From NCBI GenBank assembly GCA_946965045.2, contig OX337233.1, forward strand, positions 2,232,001 through 2,296,000: a DNA stretch of 64,000 nucleotides, given 5' to 3'. Positions 55,555-64,000 of this stretch are shown here, one piece after another; within the stretch, counting starts at the first letter, position 1; each line of letters opens with the position of its first letter. Both the position numbers and the translations under genes were made by a program. Below the pieces are notes generated by a model. The model ran no database searches. It was not told the origin of the DNA and worked only from the letters and a program-made list of their open reading frames with translations. Origin of the DNA: Epithemia pelagica (lineage: Eukaryota; Bacillariophyta; Bacillariophyceae; Surirellales; Surirellaceae).

Positions 55555-56523
55555 TTAGAGGTCATAGAGAACCTTAGATACAATGGGTGCTAAACTCTTG
55601 CCCAGGGTTTGGTAGCCTTTATCTGAAAAATGCAATCCATCGGGTGACCAATTTTCCCCATTTCGTTCATAGGCAAAGGGAAAGGGAACGTACACAGAAC
55701 CATGCCGCAGGTCGTTCTTTGGTGACTTGGACTGACAATACCGTTCCAATTCTAGATTGACCTCTGCCGCCAAGGCGTGAGCATCAGAATCCATGCTTTG
55801 ATAGGCCGAAGGAGGGATCCCAATCGCAAGTGTATAGGGGACACCCTGGTTGTGACAGTGTTCATGCAATGCCACAATGGATTCGACAATGGGCCCTGCC
55901 TCCTTTTGATAGGCCAAATCATTCGTCCCCGCCGGCAAAATCACCATGGACAAGGACGGTTCTTGAATGGTTTGAATTAAGGTTGCCAATCCATTGGGAC
56001 CATGGCGATTTTCCAGCAATTGTCCACTGGTCCAACCAGGAAACCCTGCATGACGCACCACAATCGGTGTGGTGCTGGACGGTTCCATTGTTTGTTCTTC
56101 TTCTTGTTGTTGTGTTTTTAGAGCGTGTTCCAAATGCGGTGCATACGGATAGTTTTGGTAGGAAGGAGGGGATGTACCAGCAGTCAAGGAGTCTCCAAAA
56201 CACAAGACTCGTCGTTCCTGTTTTCCATTGCTCGCTGTTGTAGTAGAAGACAGTCCTTGAACGAACAGTGAAGACATGGTACCAGTGCTCCTTCGAAAAG
56301 TACTTTGAAGAAAAGTCGAGGAATGGGAACGATAAGGATTGAACGACCACAAAAGAACCGACACAAAGGCCAGGGGACGACTGGCTGTTGTCCACAAAAT
56401 GTGGTTCGTGTCGAATCGTTCACCAAACACAAGAAGAAGAACACAGGAAATCACCCAGAGAGGTCGATACTGATGGCCCAAAGAGAAACACTCAAGCAGT
56501 CGCCCAGTTCTTGTTACGTTCAT
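55555..56523 (-). CDS. SGNH/GDSL-family hydrolase
   Basis: A single exon encodes 322 residues from the ATG at 56523. The N terminus has two hydrophobic segments (LWVISCVLLLVFG, LAFVSVLLW), likely a membrane anchor or presequence. The hydrolase has block I VLCFGDSLTAG (Ser112), a Gly-block GFPGWTSGQLL, block III ILPAGTNDLAY and block V PDGLHFSDKGYQTLG with the catalytic Asp-x-x-His. This gives a full SGNH set (Ser, Gly, Asn, His). Family members hydrolyse esters and thioesters of lipids or carbohydrates (TesA-like lysophospholipases, acetylesterases). The substrate cannot be told from sequence. Confidence 0.92.
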   Translation of the reverse strand: MNVTRTGRLLECFSLGHQYRPLWVISCVLLLVFGERFDTNHILWTTASRPLAFVSVLLWSFNPYRSHSSTFLQSTFRRSTGTMSSLFVQGLSSTTTASNGKQERRVLCFGDSLTAGTSPPSYQNYPYAPHLEHALKTQQQEEEQTMEPSSTTPIVVRHAGFPGWTSGQLLENRHGPNGLATLIQTIQEPSLSMVILPAGTNDLAYQKEAGPIVESIVALHEHCHNQGVPYTLAIGIPPSAYQSMDSDAHALAAEVNLELERYCQSKSPKNDLRHGSVYVPFPFAYERNGENWSPDGLHFSDKGYQTLGKSLAPIVSKVLYDL

Positions 56524-57950
56524 GACAATGATGAATCTCTGTGTGTCGGTTCCCGCTGTATTGATGCGCGAGCGTATCTTTGGTCGTCGATCATCAGAGG
56601 TTCGCGAAAGATACGGGAGTCACGAGTCATGGAATTAGTTACACCTTATCTGTTACCAAATAACTTTTCCCTCCGACTAGATGTCCGCTTCTTAGCTCGT
56701 CTGTTCGGGCAAGACAAACCCAATCTCACAGACAAAAAATGAATGGAAATTTCACATCCATCGGTGGAAAGGCTGGCGTGATGTGACAGTTGGAAGATGG
56801 CAGGCGTTCTGCTCAACAAGACTCAAAATAGTGTTCTCAGTGAATTCACGGGTCACAAAATCGATGCAGGCAACAAAACGAGGCAATGACCAAACCAACA
56901 CCAAAAACGGCATGCTTCGTCCCTGGCCATCTCATCTCATCTTTGTCACTGCACATCCATCATGGTAAGTTCTGGAATGGCTAATACTTGCATTGGAATG
57001 GACAATGTTTAGTTGTAGGCTCTCACTACGTTGCCAGTTGCCATAGTGTGTCATTTGTTTGTGCCATGTAACATCCATTTTGGTCGATGCCATGTGGGGC
57101 TGCTGGCATCATTTGTAGGATTCTTATAGGACAAAATAGAGCTATAGACCTCAATTAGGAGTAGGTAGGATAAGTGGAGGAAGCCATCCATTTTTCCTCT
57201 GCTGTCGCTCAGTTTGGGTCTTTAGTGGATTGTGATGTCGACCTGCTCCTGTTGTTCTTTTTTTGTTGCCATGAGCATGACTTGTCTTTCCCAGCAGTGC
57301 AGGGGACTCTACACTCTATATGCTTCATAACGCAACTAGAAAGAGACGTATTCTAAAATAGGACTCTATGTGGTTGCAAAGAGACAAGCCTACGGCAACG
57401 GCACGGTGTTGTGGAGGAGGGTCCACTATTAAACGGACACAAACACTAGAAACAACCACACTTCTCCTAGAAAAAACAAAGAAAGGATGGGGTAGAGCAA
57501 AACACTATCTATGGTCTATATGTCAAATGTCCATGGTGTGCAGATGATGGAGAATGCATTGTGATGGTGCATGTCCATTATCCATGTCAAAAGGTGCGTA
57601 GTGAAAATAATGTGGGTCGCAACTTGGGACGACAATCAAGAATGGGGAAGACCAACGGTCAAAGTGCGCACGCCTGCTCACAAAATTTCAAAACGGTGAT
57701 CCAGAAGGCCGGCGTGATCATTTTCATTTTGACCCGAAATTTTCTTCAAAAACGCAAAAAAACCAAAATTAAAATGGTTGGTCGCGGAGAGCGGCTGGGG
57801 GGCTAAGAAGCGGACACCTAGTCGGAGGGTATTTAATAAACAACACTATATTACCATCACTGGGTTGTGAATCGGTGATGGACCGACAGTTCGGATCTTT
57901 CTTGGGGGTGACAGCTTCTCATTATCTCATTATTGGTATCATCCACAAAA
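56524..57950. other. Large divergent intergenic region
   Basis: These 1.4 kb between an SGNH hydrolase gene and the PDZ-ferredoxin gene contain only short frames without conserved content. No tRNA, snRNA, repeat or transposon end is recognised. Confidence 0.45.
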
Positions 57951-59015
57951 ATGGTCAGAAAGAGAAACATGAAGAAGCTTGGTTGGATTGCTCTACCATG
58001 GGTGGTTTCCCTTGCTATATCTGGAACCAGAGGGTTTTCGCTGGTAGATGAAACGATTCCATTGTGGCCCCAAGTCTTTCAACACGCGACGACAAGATAC
58101 TCTACAAAGAGTCCCCGTTCATTGACATGGGTGCAGAGCAACAGTAAGAATGACATGGACACGGAACGCGAACTGGAGGAGCGACTGGATTTTATAGCTC
58201 ATCGCTTACGGTTACAAGTGTTTGACTTGGATGAAGGAATATATGGATTTCATTCACAAGATCCCGATTATGGTTTAGAGGTGGTCCAAACCGACATCCC
58301 TTTGCAAGAGGGTGAAGGATTGGGATTGGTCTTGACCGAATTAGCGGGTAGTGCAGATGGACGAGGCCTGGTATTGATCAGCGACGTCTCTGGGAATGCG
58401 GCAAGGGCATCCTCGCCCATCCACGTGGGAGATGTCATTACCGGTGTCCGAACGGCAACCGGTTCCTTCAAAGCACGAACCACTGGATTGAACTACGACG
58501 GAACGGTGGAGGCCATTGGTGAAGCCAAAGAAACACTTTTCGAAGAGACGACAACCAAGGGAAAAGGCGGAGTGCTGTCCTTTCAGATGAATCGCTTGGT
58601 CAAACGAGCGAACATTACCGTACACGTTCAAGATGAAAAGGGTGACACGGTCACGATTCCGGCACGAGCGGGAGAAAATTTGCGTCGTTTGTTGCTGCGC
58701 AAAGAGATTCAACTCTATGACAGACGAACCAAACGATTTGACATGCCCTTTGCCACGGGAGATTGTGCAGGAGAGGGTTTGTGCGGTACTTGTCTCGTGG
58801 CCGTCCAATCCTCCACCTGGGACGATTTCTTGAATCCCAAGGACGATCTGGAACAACTCATTACCAAAGGAAGACCCTTATCTTGGCGGGCTTCCTGTCG
58901 AACCACCGTAGGAGCCAACAATCAAGATGGGACACTGCGGATCCAACTCAAACCACAATCGCAATATTCCGATGAAATCAATCCTGGTGTCAAAGGTATC
59001 GCGGACAACGCATAG
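57951..59015 (+). CDS. PDZ-like plus [2Fe-2S] ferredoxin fusion, predicted plastid
   Basis: A single exon encodes 354 residues. The frame starts upstream at a TTG; the ATG at 57951 (MVRKRNMKKLGW) is used. A signal segment ends near GTRGFS, resembling a plastid-cleavage site. The middle holds a PDZ-like fold (GLGLVLTELAGSADGRGLVLISDV, IHVGDVITGV). The C-terminal third is a plant-type ferredoxin fold with VHVQDEKGDTVTIPARAGENLRRLL and ligands in DCAGEGLCGTC (Cys-x5-Cys-x2-Cys) plus the later Cys in RASCRTTVG. A final acidic tail follows. It is probably a stromal or thylakoid-associated electron carrier or assembly factor recruited by its PDZ domain. Function is inferred only. Confidence 0.85.
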   Translation: MVRKRNMKKLGWIALPWVVSLAISGTRGFSLVDETIPLWPQVFQHATTRYSTKSPRSLTWVQSNSKNDMDTERELEERLDFIAHRLRLQVFDLDEGIYGFHSQDPDYGLEVVQTDIPLQEGEGLGLVLTELAGSADGRGLVLISDVSGNAARASSPIHVGDVITGVRTATGSFKARTTGLNYDGTVEAIGEAKETLFEETTTKGKGGVLSFQMNRLVKRANITVHVQDEKGDTVTIPARAGENLRRLLLRKEIQLYDRRTKRFDMPFATGDCAGEGLCGTCLVAVQSSTWDDFLNPKDDLEQLITKGRPLSWRASCRTTVGANNQDGTLRIQLKPQSQYSDEINPGVKGIADNA

Positions 59016-59421
59016 CCAAAAACATGGCCTATTTGATGCAAATGACAGCATTGGATAATATAGAATCACATGAAAAATCAATACAACAGAAACCTACGTA
59101 CTACAATACAATTGTTCAGTAGACTAGGTCAACAGCTTTGATGTGAGAACCACGAAATTGGAATTGTCTCTTGTTTTCGAGGCTGTGTGATGGTTTGCTA
59201 GGCATGATTCGCAAGCATTTCTCTCCTTTCCATGGGAAACTTACTTCTCCATATTATTGGCATCTGTGTCGTCTTAACTTCGAGTGGCCTTCTTCAAACG
59301 TCCTCCTGACATTTCTGTGTCGTCTTTCATTGAAGACCTCATGTTCCAATTACTCCACTGACTTGTACAGGGAACACACTGTGCATGAATCAATCTACGG
59401 ATTACCCTCCATGTTGCCGCA
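59016..59421. other. Convergent 3' region, PDZ-ferredoxin / GPCR
   Basis: These 406 bases separate two converging genes. No gene is seen. Confidence 0.4.
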
Positions 59422-62400
59422 TCATTTCGCATCTGATTCTTCTGGAGACGGAGGTTGTTCATTGTTTTCCTCCCCAACACCTTCGTCAGGTTCTTCAGCG
59501 AACTTCTTTCCGTACCTTTCATCCTCATTGATAACATTTTCGTTGGACACTGGAGATTGCGATGGGATATCATGTGTGATGGGAGTTGTTGGTTGTTCCT
59601 CCCATGTTGAGCCTCCGTTAGTGCCTTGACTCGACTCTGGACATGGCTCTTTTCCATCCTCGACGACAACACGCGCTTCGGCATCTTCTGGCACAACCGC
59701 CAGTTCATAAGACGGTGAAACCTCGCCAAATTCATCTTCAAACTGACTTGCGCGCACATTCATGCTGTGCGATTCAATGACTTCGGTAGTTGACGATTGA
59801 TCGGCTCCACTCGAATACTGCACACGACTTTGCTTGCCCTTGTCCGTGGTAATTCCTGAAACGCGGGTGCCTTCATGCTTGCCTCGTTTTGGTTGGGGCT
59901 CCAAAGACAGCCCTCGCTTGGCTCGACGATAGGCGAGCACTTTGGGCAAGAAAATGAGTGTCAAGGTACTCATGGGAAAAGACCACAACAAAAAGACAAA
60001 ACCCAAATACTTCCCATTGCTCGATTCATTTCGCAAGATAGCAATGACGGGAGCAGATACAACAATTACTTCCAGCTGTACCGAAATCAGAATAAAATCC
60101 CACCAACTCTCGGTGTAGGCCTCATCGACATCCTTTGTTCTGTACGCCATGTAACCTGTTAGAACGGTAGGAATCAGCATGATCCCCAAAAGAGGTCCTA
60201 TGTAAACACCAATGTTGCTTGACTGGCATCGACCGATACTTTCGTTTGTTTCTTCATCGAGTTCATAGCGTTCCCATTTAAGAGGGTCCAGTACTGTCCA
60301 TAGAACCAAGACCGCAACAGCGGCCAGGAAAAGCGTTACCATTGGGGCAACCACGTGTTTGATCTGGACTCGTCTCCTTGAAAAGGAGAGAACTTTGTTG
60401 ACCCTCCACAGTTTCGTAAATAAGGCTGAATACACAATAGTGTGGCCCATTGACAAAAGCCATGGTACCGACATGCAAGCCATACTTAGCTGCCTCTCAT
60501 TCCAGCCATAACTTTCTGCATCATACCGAATGAGTATATACGTGAGCAATCACTGCATTTGCTTGTCGATCAGAAGAGGGTTTGTTACACCTACCGTCAA
60601 AGCTAATAGCCGCAATCGTACTGGATTGGACAAGAGTTCCGAAGCAAACAATGTAGAGGAAAAAGGGTTGGGCGGCCGTCAAGACCTTGTGTTTGCGGCA
60701 CAGTACGACCCATATGCACGCGGAAATGGCACAAAAACCGGCAATTCCCATCAGCGTAAAGCCCAAAGTTCGAAGAGACGAATTGAGATAATTCTGTTCT
60801 GGCAAATCGCGCAACAACGCCGGAGGCGTGTCGGTCCCATCGGCATACACATAGGGCAGAAGTCTGCTCCATCTTGGACCCACAAGATCTGGTAAGAGCA
60901 TGTCGGGAATTTCAAACCACCCTAGCTCTTCCGAAACGAAGTTAATAGCGCCCCAACAGGAAGTCCCCAAATCACGTGCTCCGCCCAAGAAAAAGTTGCG
61001 GTCCCCAAAGCTGAGATTGCCGGATGCACCACGAAACTGGGAATGTCGAACGCCCCAGTTGTGCTGTTCTCCAGTCAAGGCACCATTGGTTGTTCCATTC
61101 AATGCGGCTTGTGCATGACAAGCTCCGATCCCTGCTGTCAAGACAGCATCATACAAATACGCTGTTTCAAAGGAGATTTACAAAGAACGCGTGAGCAATC
61201 CTTTTATGGCAAGAAATAAAGTTCAGCGCTGTTAACATACCACTCCCATATTCAGGATAAGTCAGGTTATAGAAATCGGATGGAGCAAACACGTATCCCT
61301 CCTCTCCTGGTTCCATTGGATTGAGAGAATTCAAATCATCTACAGTATCGGGTCCCTGCTCAAACCAGCTCAAGAAAAATGGGTTATCGTAAATAATATC
61401 CTCCGACAGAGGAATAATCCAGGCGGCTCCATACAAGAGTTTCTGCATAAGTTTATTTTCAACTTCGAACACATAGGACGGCTCCATGACATCGTAAAAG
61501 ACGTAAAAATAATCTCCCTGGTTCATGGCCAACTCCTCTGCGGCATCAGCAATGGGTTGCAAGTCGACCAAGGGATCATCAAGGGCAATGATAATGGTCC
61601 GGAAACCACTGTTCTTGATATTTCGCATGGCGGAGAGGTAGGTTCGCGAACTCGTTGTGTTGAATGTTGCTTCATTACGGACGTAGGGACTGCTCATCCA
61701 ACGAATCCCCATTTCGTCCAGACGAAAGCCAAGCGCTTCTCGTCGTTGGTAACCGACATCCGACAGTGGATACAAAAGGGAAATGAAGTTGGTTCGATTT
61801 TGAAAAAGCAAGTAACCAACCACCTGTTCAGCCGATGCAGCAACGTCCGGGAAAACCGATGTGGTGAAGGGACTATAAATATCGGAGACGACTCGTAAAC
61901 TGAAACTACGAGCCGTCACCAACGGAATTTGAGCCGCTTGTGCCATGACACTCAACTCTACGGCTGGAAAATCAGAGAAGGGACCCACCATGGCACAAGG
62001 TTCTTTGTCAGATGCATAAAACGATCGACTGCTGTCGTGCGAGAAACCTCCATCCGTGTTGAACACCAATGAATTTTCCACATCAAACGTAACGGTGCAG
62101 TTAGGATAAAGCCCTAGCTCTGGAAGAGCTGAGTAGTTGCGCTCATTGAAATGTCTCATGCCCAACACCCCACCTGCCAATTGACTGAAACCATCATTAG
62201 TCACGGATGGGTCCTCATCCTTCCCAGTAAAGGCCATATTCGACTTTCCCCTGAAAATTTACCACAAAATGAGCCAAACAAGAAACAACAGCATCATGAA
62301 TGAGGACACTCTTTGTCAGACGAGTCCAGCCGATCGAATCTACTGGGAGACAAGAATGGTTCACACTCACCCCATGGTGAAAGGGACAAACATGTGAAGC

Positions 62401-62498
62401 GAGCACAGTCCATCTTCCCCTATGTCCGAAAACACTTTGTGGAAGCACGAGAAGGCCACTAACATCTGAACAATCCGTCTCATGTTTTGGCTTGCCAT
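59422..62498 (-). CDS. Class C GPCR, GABA-B receptor-like
   Basis: Four exons (62498-62371, 62250-61241, 61161-60595, 60515-59422) have matching phases and give 932 residues. The first exon encodes a signal peptide (MRRIVQMLVAFSCFHKVFS). Exons 2-3 encode a periplasmic-binding-protein-like ligand domain (LAGGVLGMRHFNERN, CAMVGPFSDFPAVELS, AQIPLVTARSFS, FRTIIIALDDP). Seven membrane spans follow: GFTLMGIAGFCAISACIWVV, FFLYIVCFGTLVQSS, SMACMSVPWLLSMGHTIVYS, VTLFLAAVAVLVLW, YIGPLLGIMLIPTVLTGY, ILISVQLEVIVVSAPVIAIL and LLWSFPMSTLTLIFLPKV. The span order and lack of a Cys-rich linker match GABA-B receptors. The 180-residue cytosolic tail is acidic and Pro/Ser-rich. The ligand is unknown. Confidence 0.9.
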
Positions 62499-62814
62499 GT
62501 GAAAATATCAAGCCGAATAAGAGAAGAAGGCATAAAAAGTGATCAGAAGTCGCTTATTACGACACTTTCTTCATCATCGCAATAGGCGGAGACTGCATGA
62601 AGGCTGGAGATGGAGGCAGTTGGAAGCAGAAGATCTACTATTTTTTTCTCGCGTGTCATGTTGTGTCATGGTACGACTGGATTTGGTATCTTCTAATGAG
62701 TACTAGCTAGTACTCGCGGATAGCGGACGCTCGGCGTGTCGCGGATATCTGAGTGACCAAGGCTGAGCCAAGTATCGCCCCAACCCACTGTCCCACCTAC
62801 CACAGGTACTTCCC
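62499..62814. promoter_or_regulatory. Divergent promoter region, GPCR / right-edge gene
   Basis: These 316 bases separate two divergent starts and presumably carry both promoters. CGCGGATA occurs twice near 62716-62745. Confidence 0.35.
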
Positions 62815-64000
62815 ATGATGTTCACTCAGTTCTCACAAAAAAAACGAACGACGGCAAATCTGGCCAACAACGACCACAATGCAATGGACTGGGCACGGAA
62901 CCACGACATAGGTCATAACAGAGTGTTGTCGGGTGGAGGATTTCCGTCTCATGTGGAAAATGACAGTTCTGCCTCGTTGAGAGAAGTTCTTTCGCCCCAC
63001 ACATTCCTTTCTCATTGCGGCAAGGTTTACCGACACCGTCTTCAAACAGCCCTGTTGGACTTGTTACGACAGGGATTAACCAGAAATTCTCCAAGGAATC
63101 TAGGAGGCGTAGTGTCTTATGATTGGAGATGCTTGTCTCAGTGCTTGGCTGCAGTAGATTGGGTTTCGATATTGTCGCAGCATGACCAGCAAAAGAGTCT
63201 CCCACAAACCACGTCATCGAATGTTCCAGAAACCTCTTTGCCGAAACGACATAAAGAAAAGGGTGGTACATTTTCCATACGCAAAGAGACAATTTTAACC
63301 CTGTTTCTCGAGACGATACAAGATCCTGGGACATGGCCAATGGCCTGTTACCTTCCTCTATTGTCAACCTTGATCCAATCTCTACTGGACTACCGTGGAC
63401 ATGCTGACAATGGTAAGGAGGATCCAAAGAAGCGAATTTTTGATCATCACCATGCCCCGGCGTGTACAGTTGTTCGCCATTTTGCCATTCATTCATTACG
63501 TCGCATACCAGCGTTGAGGAGAAGTTGGGAGGAACTATTACCACCATACTGTTTGGAAACATCCTCAAGTGGCATGAGTATATTGCGAATACGGTCAAGA
63601 CTTCAGCTTATCAAGGAGTGGATACAAGAGTTTCCTTCATGTCACAGCTTGTTGATTCCACACCTTTGCTACCACCTGCTTCTTTTGGATCGAATTGAAG
63701 TGTCATCGTCCACAGAGATGGCTGCGACACCAACCGCGCTCAAAGTTCGAGTGGGAGAACAACGTGGCAACAAGACAATTCACTGTGTGTTGGGTCATTC
63801 CAAGATCGTAGACTTCTTACATGGTGACATGAATGATGCGGATCAATGCAGTGAAACGGCATTATCGTCAACCTCAATCGTGAGAGGAGGACAACACTAT
63901 GGTCATACCCATTCGTCCCGGTTTCCATCCACGAAACGGGCCTTACAGTATTCAATGCTTCAGAAAGAAGACAACGATTCTCTGTCCTTACATGTTTCAA
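62815..64000 (+). CDS. Unidentified protein, 5' part only (runs off window)
   Basis: One forward frame is open without a stop from ATG ATG at 62815 to the last base, 395 codons. I checked it codon by codon. The product is mostly helical and rich in Leu, His, Ser and Arg (for example VYRHRLQTALLDLLRQGL, YLPLLSTLIQSLLDYRG, IHSLRRIPALRRSWEELLPP, CHSLLIPHLCYHLLLLD), suggesting an armadillo/HEAT-like or other all-alpha fold. A Gly/Lys segment follows (KVRVGEQRGNKTIHCVLGH), then low-complexity Ser/His. There is no signal peptide. No family is recognised; it is 3'-partial because the window ends. Confidence 0.75.
   Translation, partial: MMFTQFSQKKRTTANLANNDHNAMDWARNHDIGHNRVLSGGGFPSHVENDSSASLREVLSPHTFLSHCGKVYRHRLQTALLDLLRQGLTRNSPRNLGGVVSYDWRCLSQCLAAVDWVSILSQHDQQKSLPQTTSSNVPETSLPKRHKEKGGTFSIRKETILTLFLETIQDPGTWPMACYLPLLSTLIQSLLDYRGHADNGKEDPKKRIFDHHHAPACTVVRHFAIHSLRRIPALRRSWEELLPPYCLETSSSGMSILRIRSRLQLIKEWIQEFPSCHSLLIPHLCYHLLLLDRIEVSSSTEMAATPTALKVRVGEQRGNKTIHCVLGHSKIVDFLHGDMNDADQCSETALSSTSIVRGGQHYGHTHSSRFPSTKRALQYSMLQKEDNDSLSLHVS

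Noticed and set aside
56524-57950. Search for tRNA or snRNA genes in the largest featureless gap
   Set aside because: No cloverleaf, T-loop GTTCRA box or snRNA signature could be recognised by eye.

Overview
This window is nuclear DNA of a photosynthetic stramenopile, most likely a pennate diatom. Coding regions are dense, on both strands, and split by short GT-AG introns. Several nuclear genes (phosphoglycerate kinase, glutaredoxin, ABC-F ATPase, HNH protein, aspartate kinase, PDZ-ferredoxin) begin with a signal peptide followed by an ASAFAP-like Ala/Gly-Phe cleavage motif, the bipartite plastid presequence of diatoms. No prokaryotic operon structure is present. Gene models were built by hand from open frames, splice sites and reading-phase checks; species-level identity is not claimed.

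Layout. 1-32.9 kb is mostly housekeeping: a DPF/DPW-rich putative endocytic protein and CHMP4/Snf7 (ESCRT-III), a CPBP protease, the proteasome adaptor Ecm29, a plastid ABC-F ATPase, Sgf11 (SAGA), a plastid HNH protein, a Grx2-type glutaredoxin, plastid PGK, two putative lipid-transfer proteins (EDR2/DUF1336 and VASt), an LRR-kinase, a GRWD1-type ribosome-assembly WD protein and a mitochondrial ferredoxin. One MITE-like element (22376-23188) lies in the large gap after PGK. A membrane parvulin (33.0-33.6 kb) borders the next region.

33.7-51.0 kb is a transposon-rich accessory island: a 1.3-kb terminal-inverted-repeat element, a multi-exon tyrosine-recombinase gene whose catalytic residues keep Cre/XerD spacing, a 212-bp compound hairpin, a tandemly duplicated Crinkler-type nuclease-kinase gene cut by one nonsense codon, a frameshifted DDE-type transposase, and a 5'-truncated non-LTR retroelement with a C-terminal RNase H region. 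A 59-bp repeat lies next to the parvulin start and, at the other end of the island, in front of aspartate kinase.

51-64 kb returns to ordinary genes: plastid aspartate kinase, AP-3 sigma, a TMBIM/Bax-inhibitor-like protein, an SGNH hydrolase, a PDZ plus [2Fe-2S] ferredoxin protein, a class C (GABA-B-like) GPCR, and a long unidentified gene that runs off the right edge. Themes are plastid metabolism and redox, membrane traffic (ESCRT, AP-3, lipid transfer) and protein quality control; these genes are not visibly co-regulated beyond shared divergent promoters.
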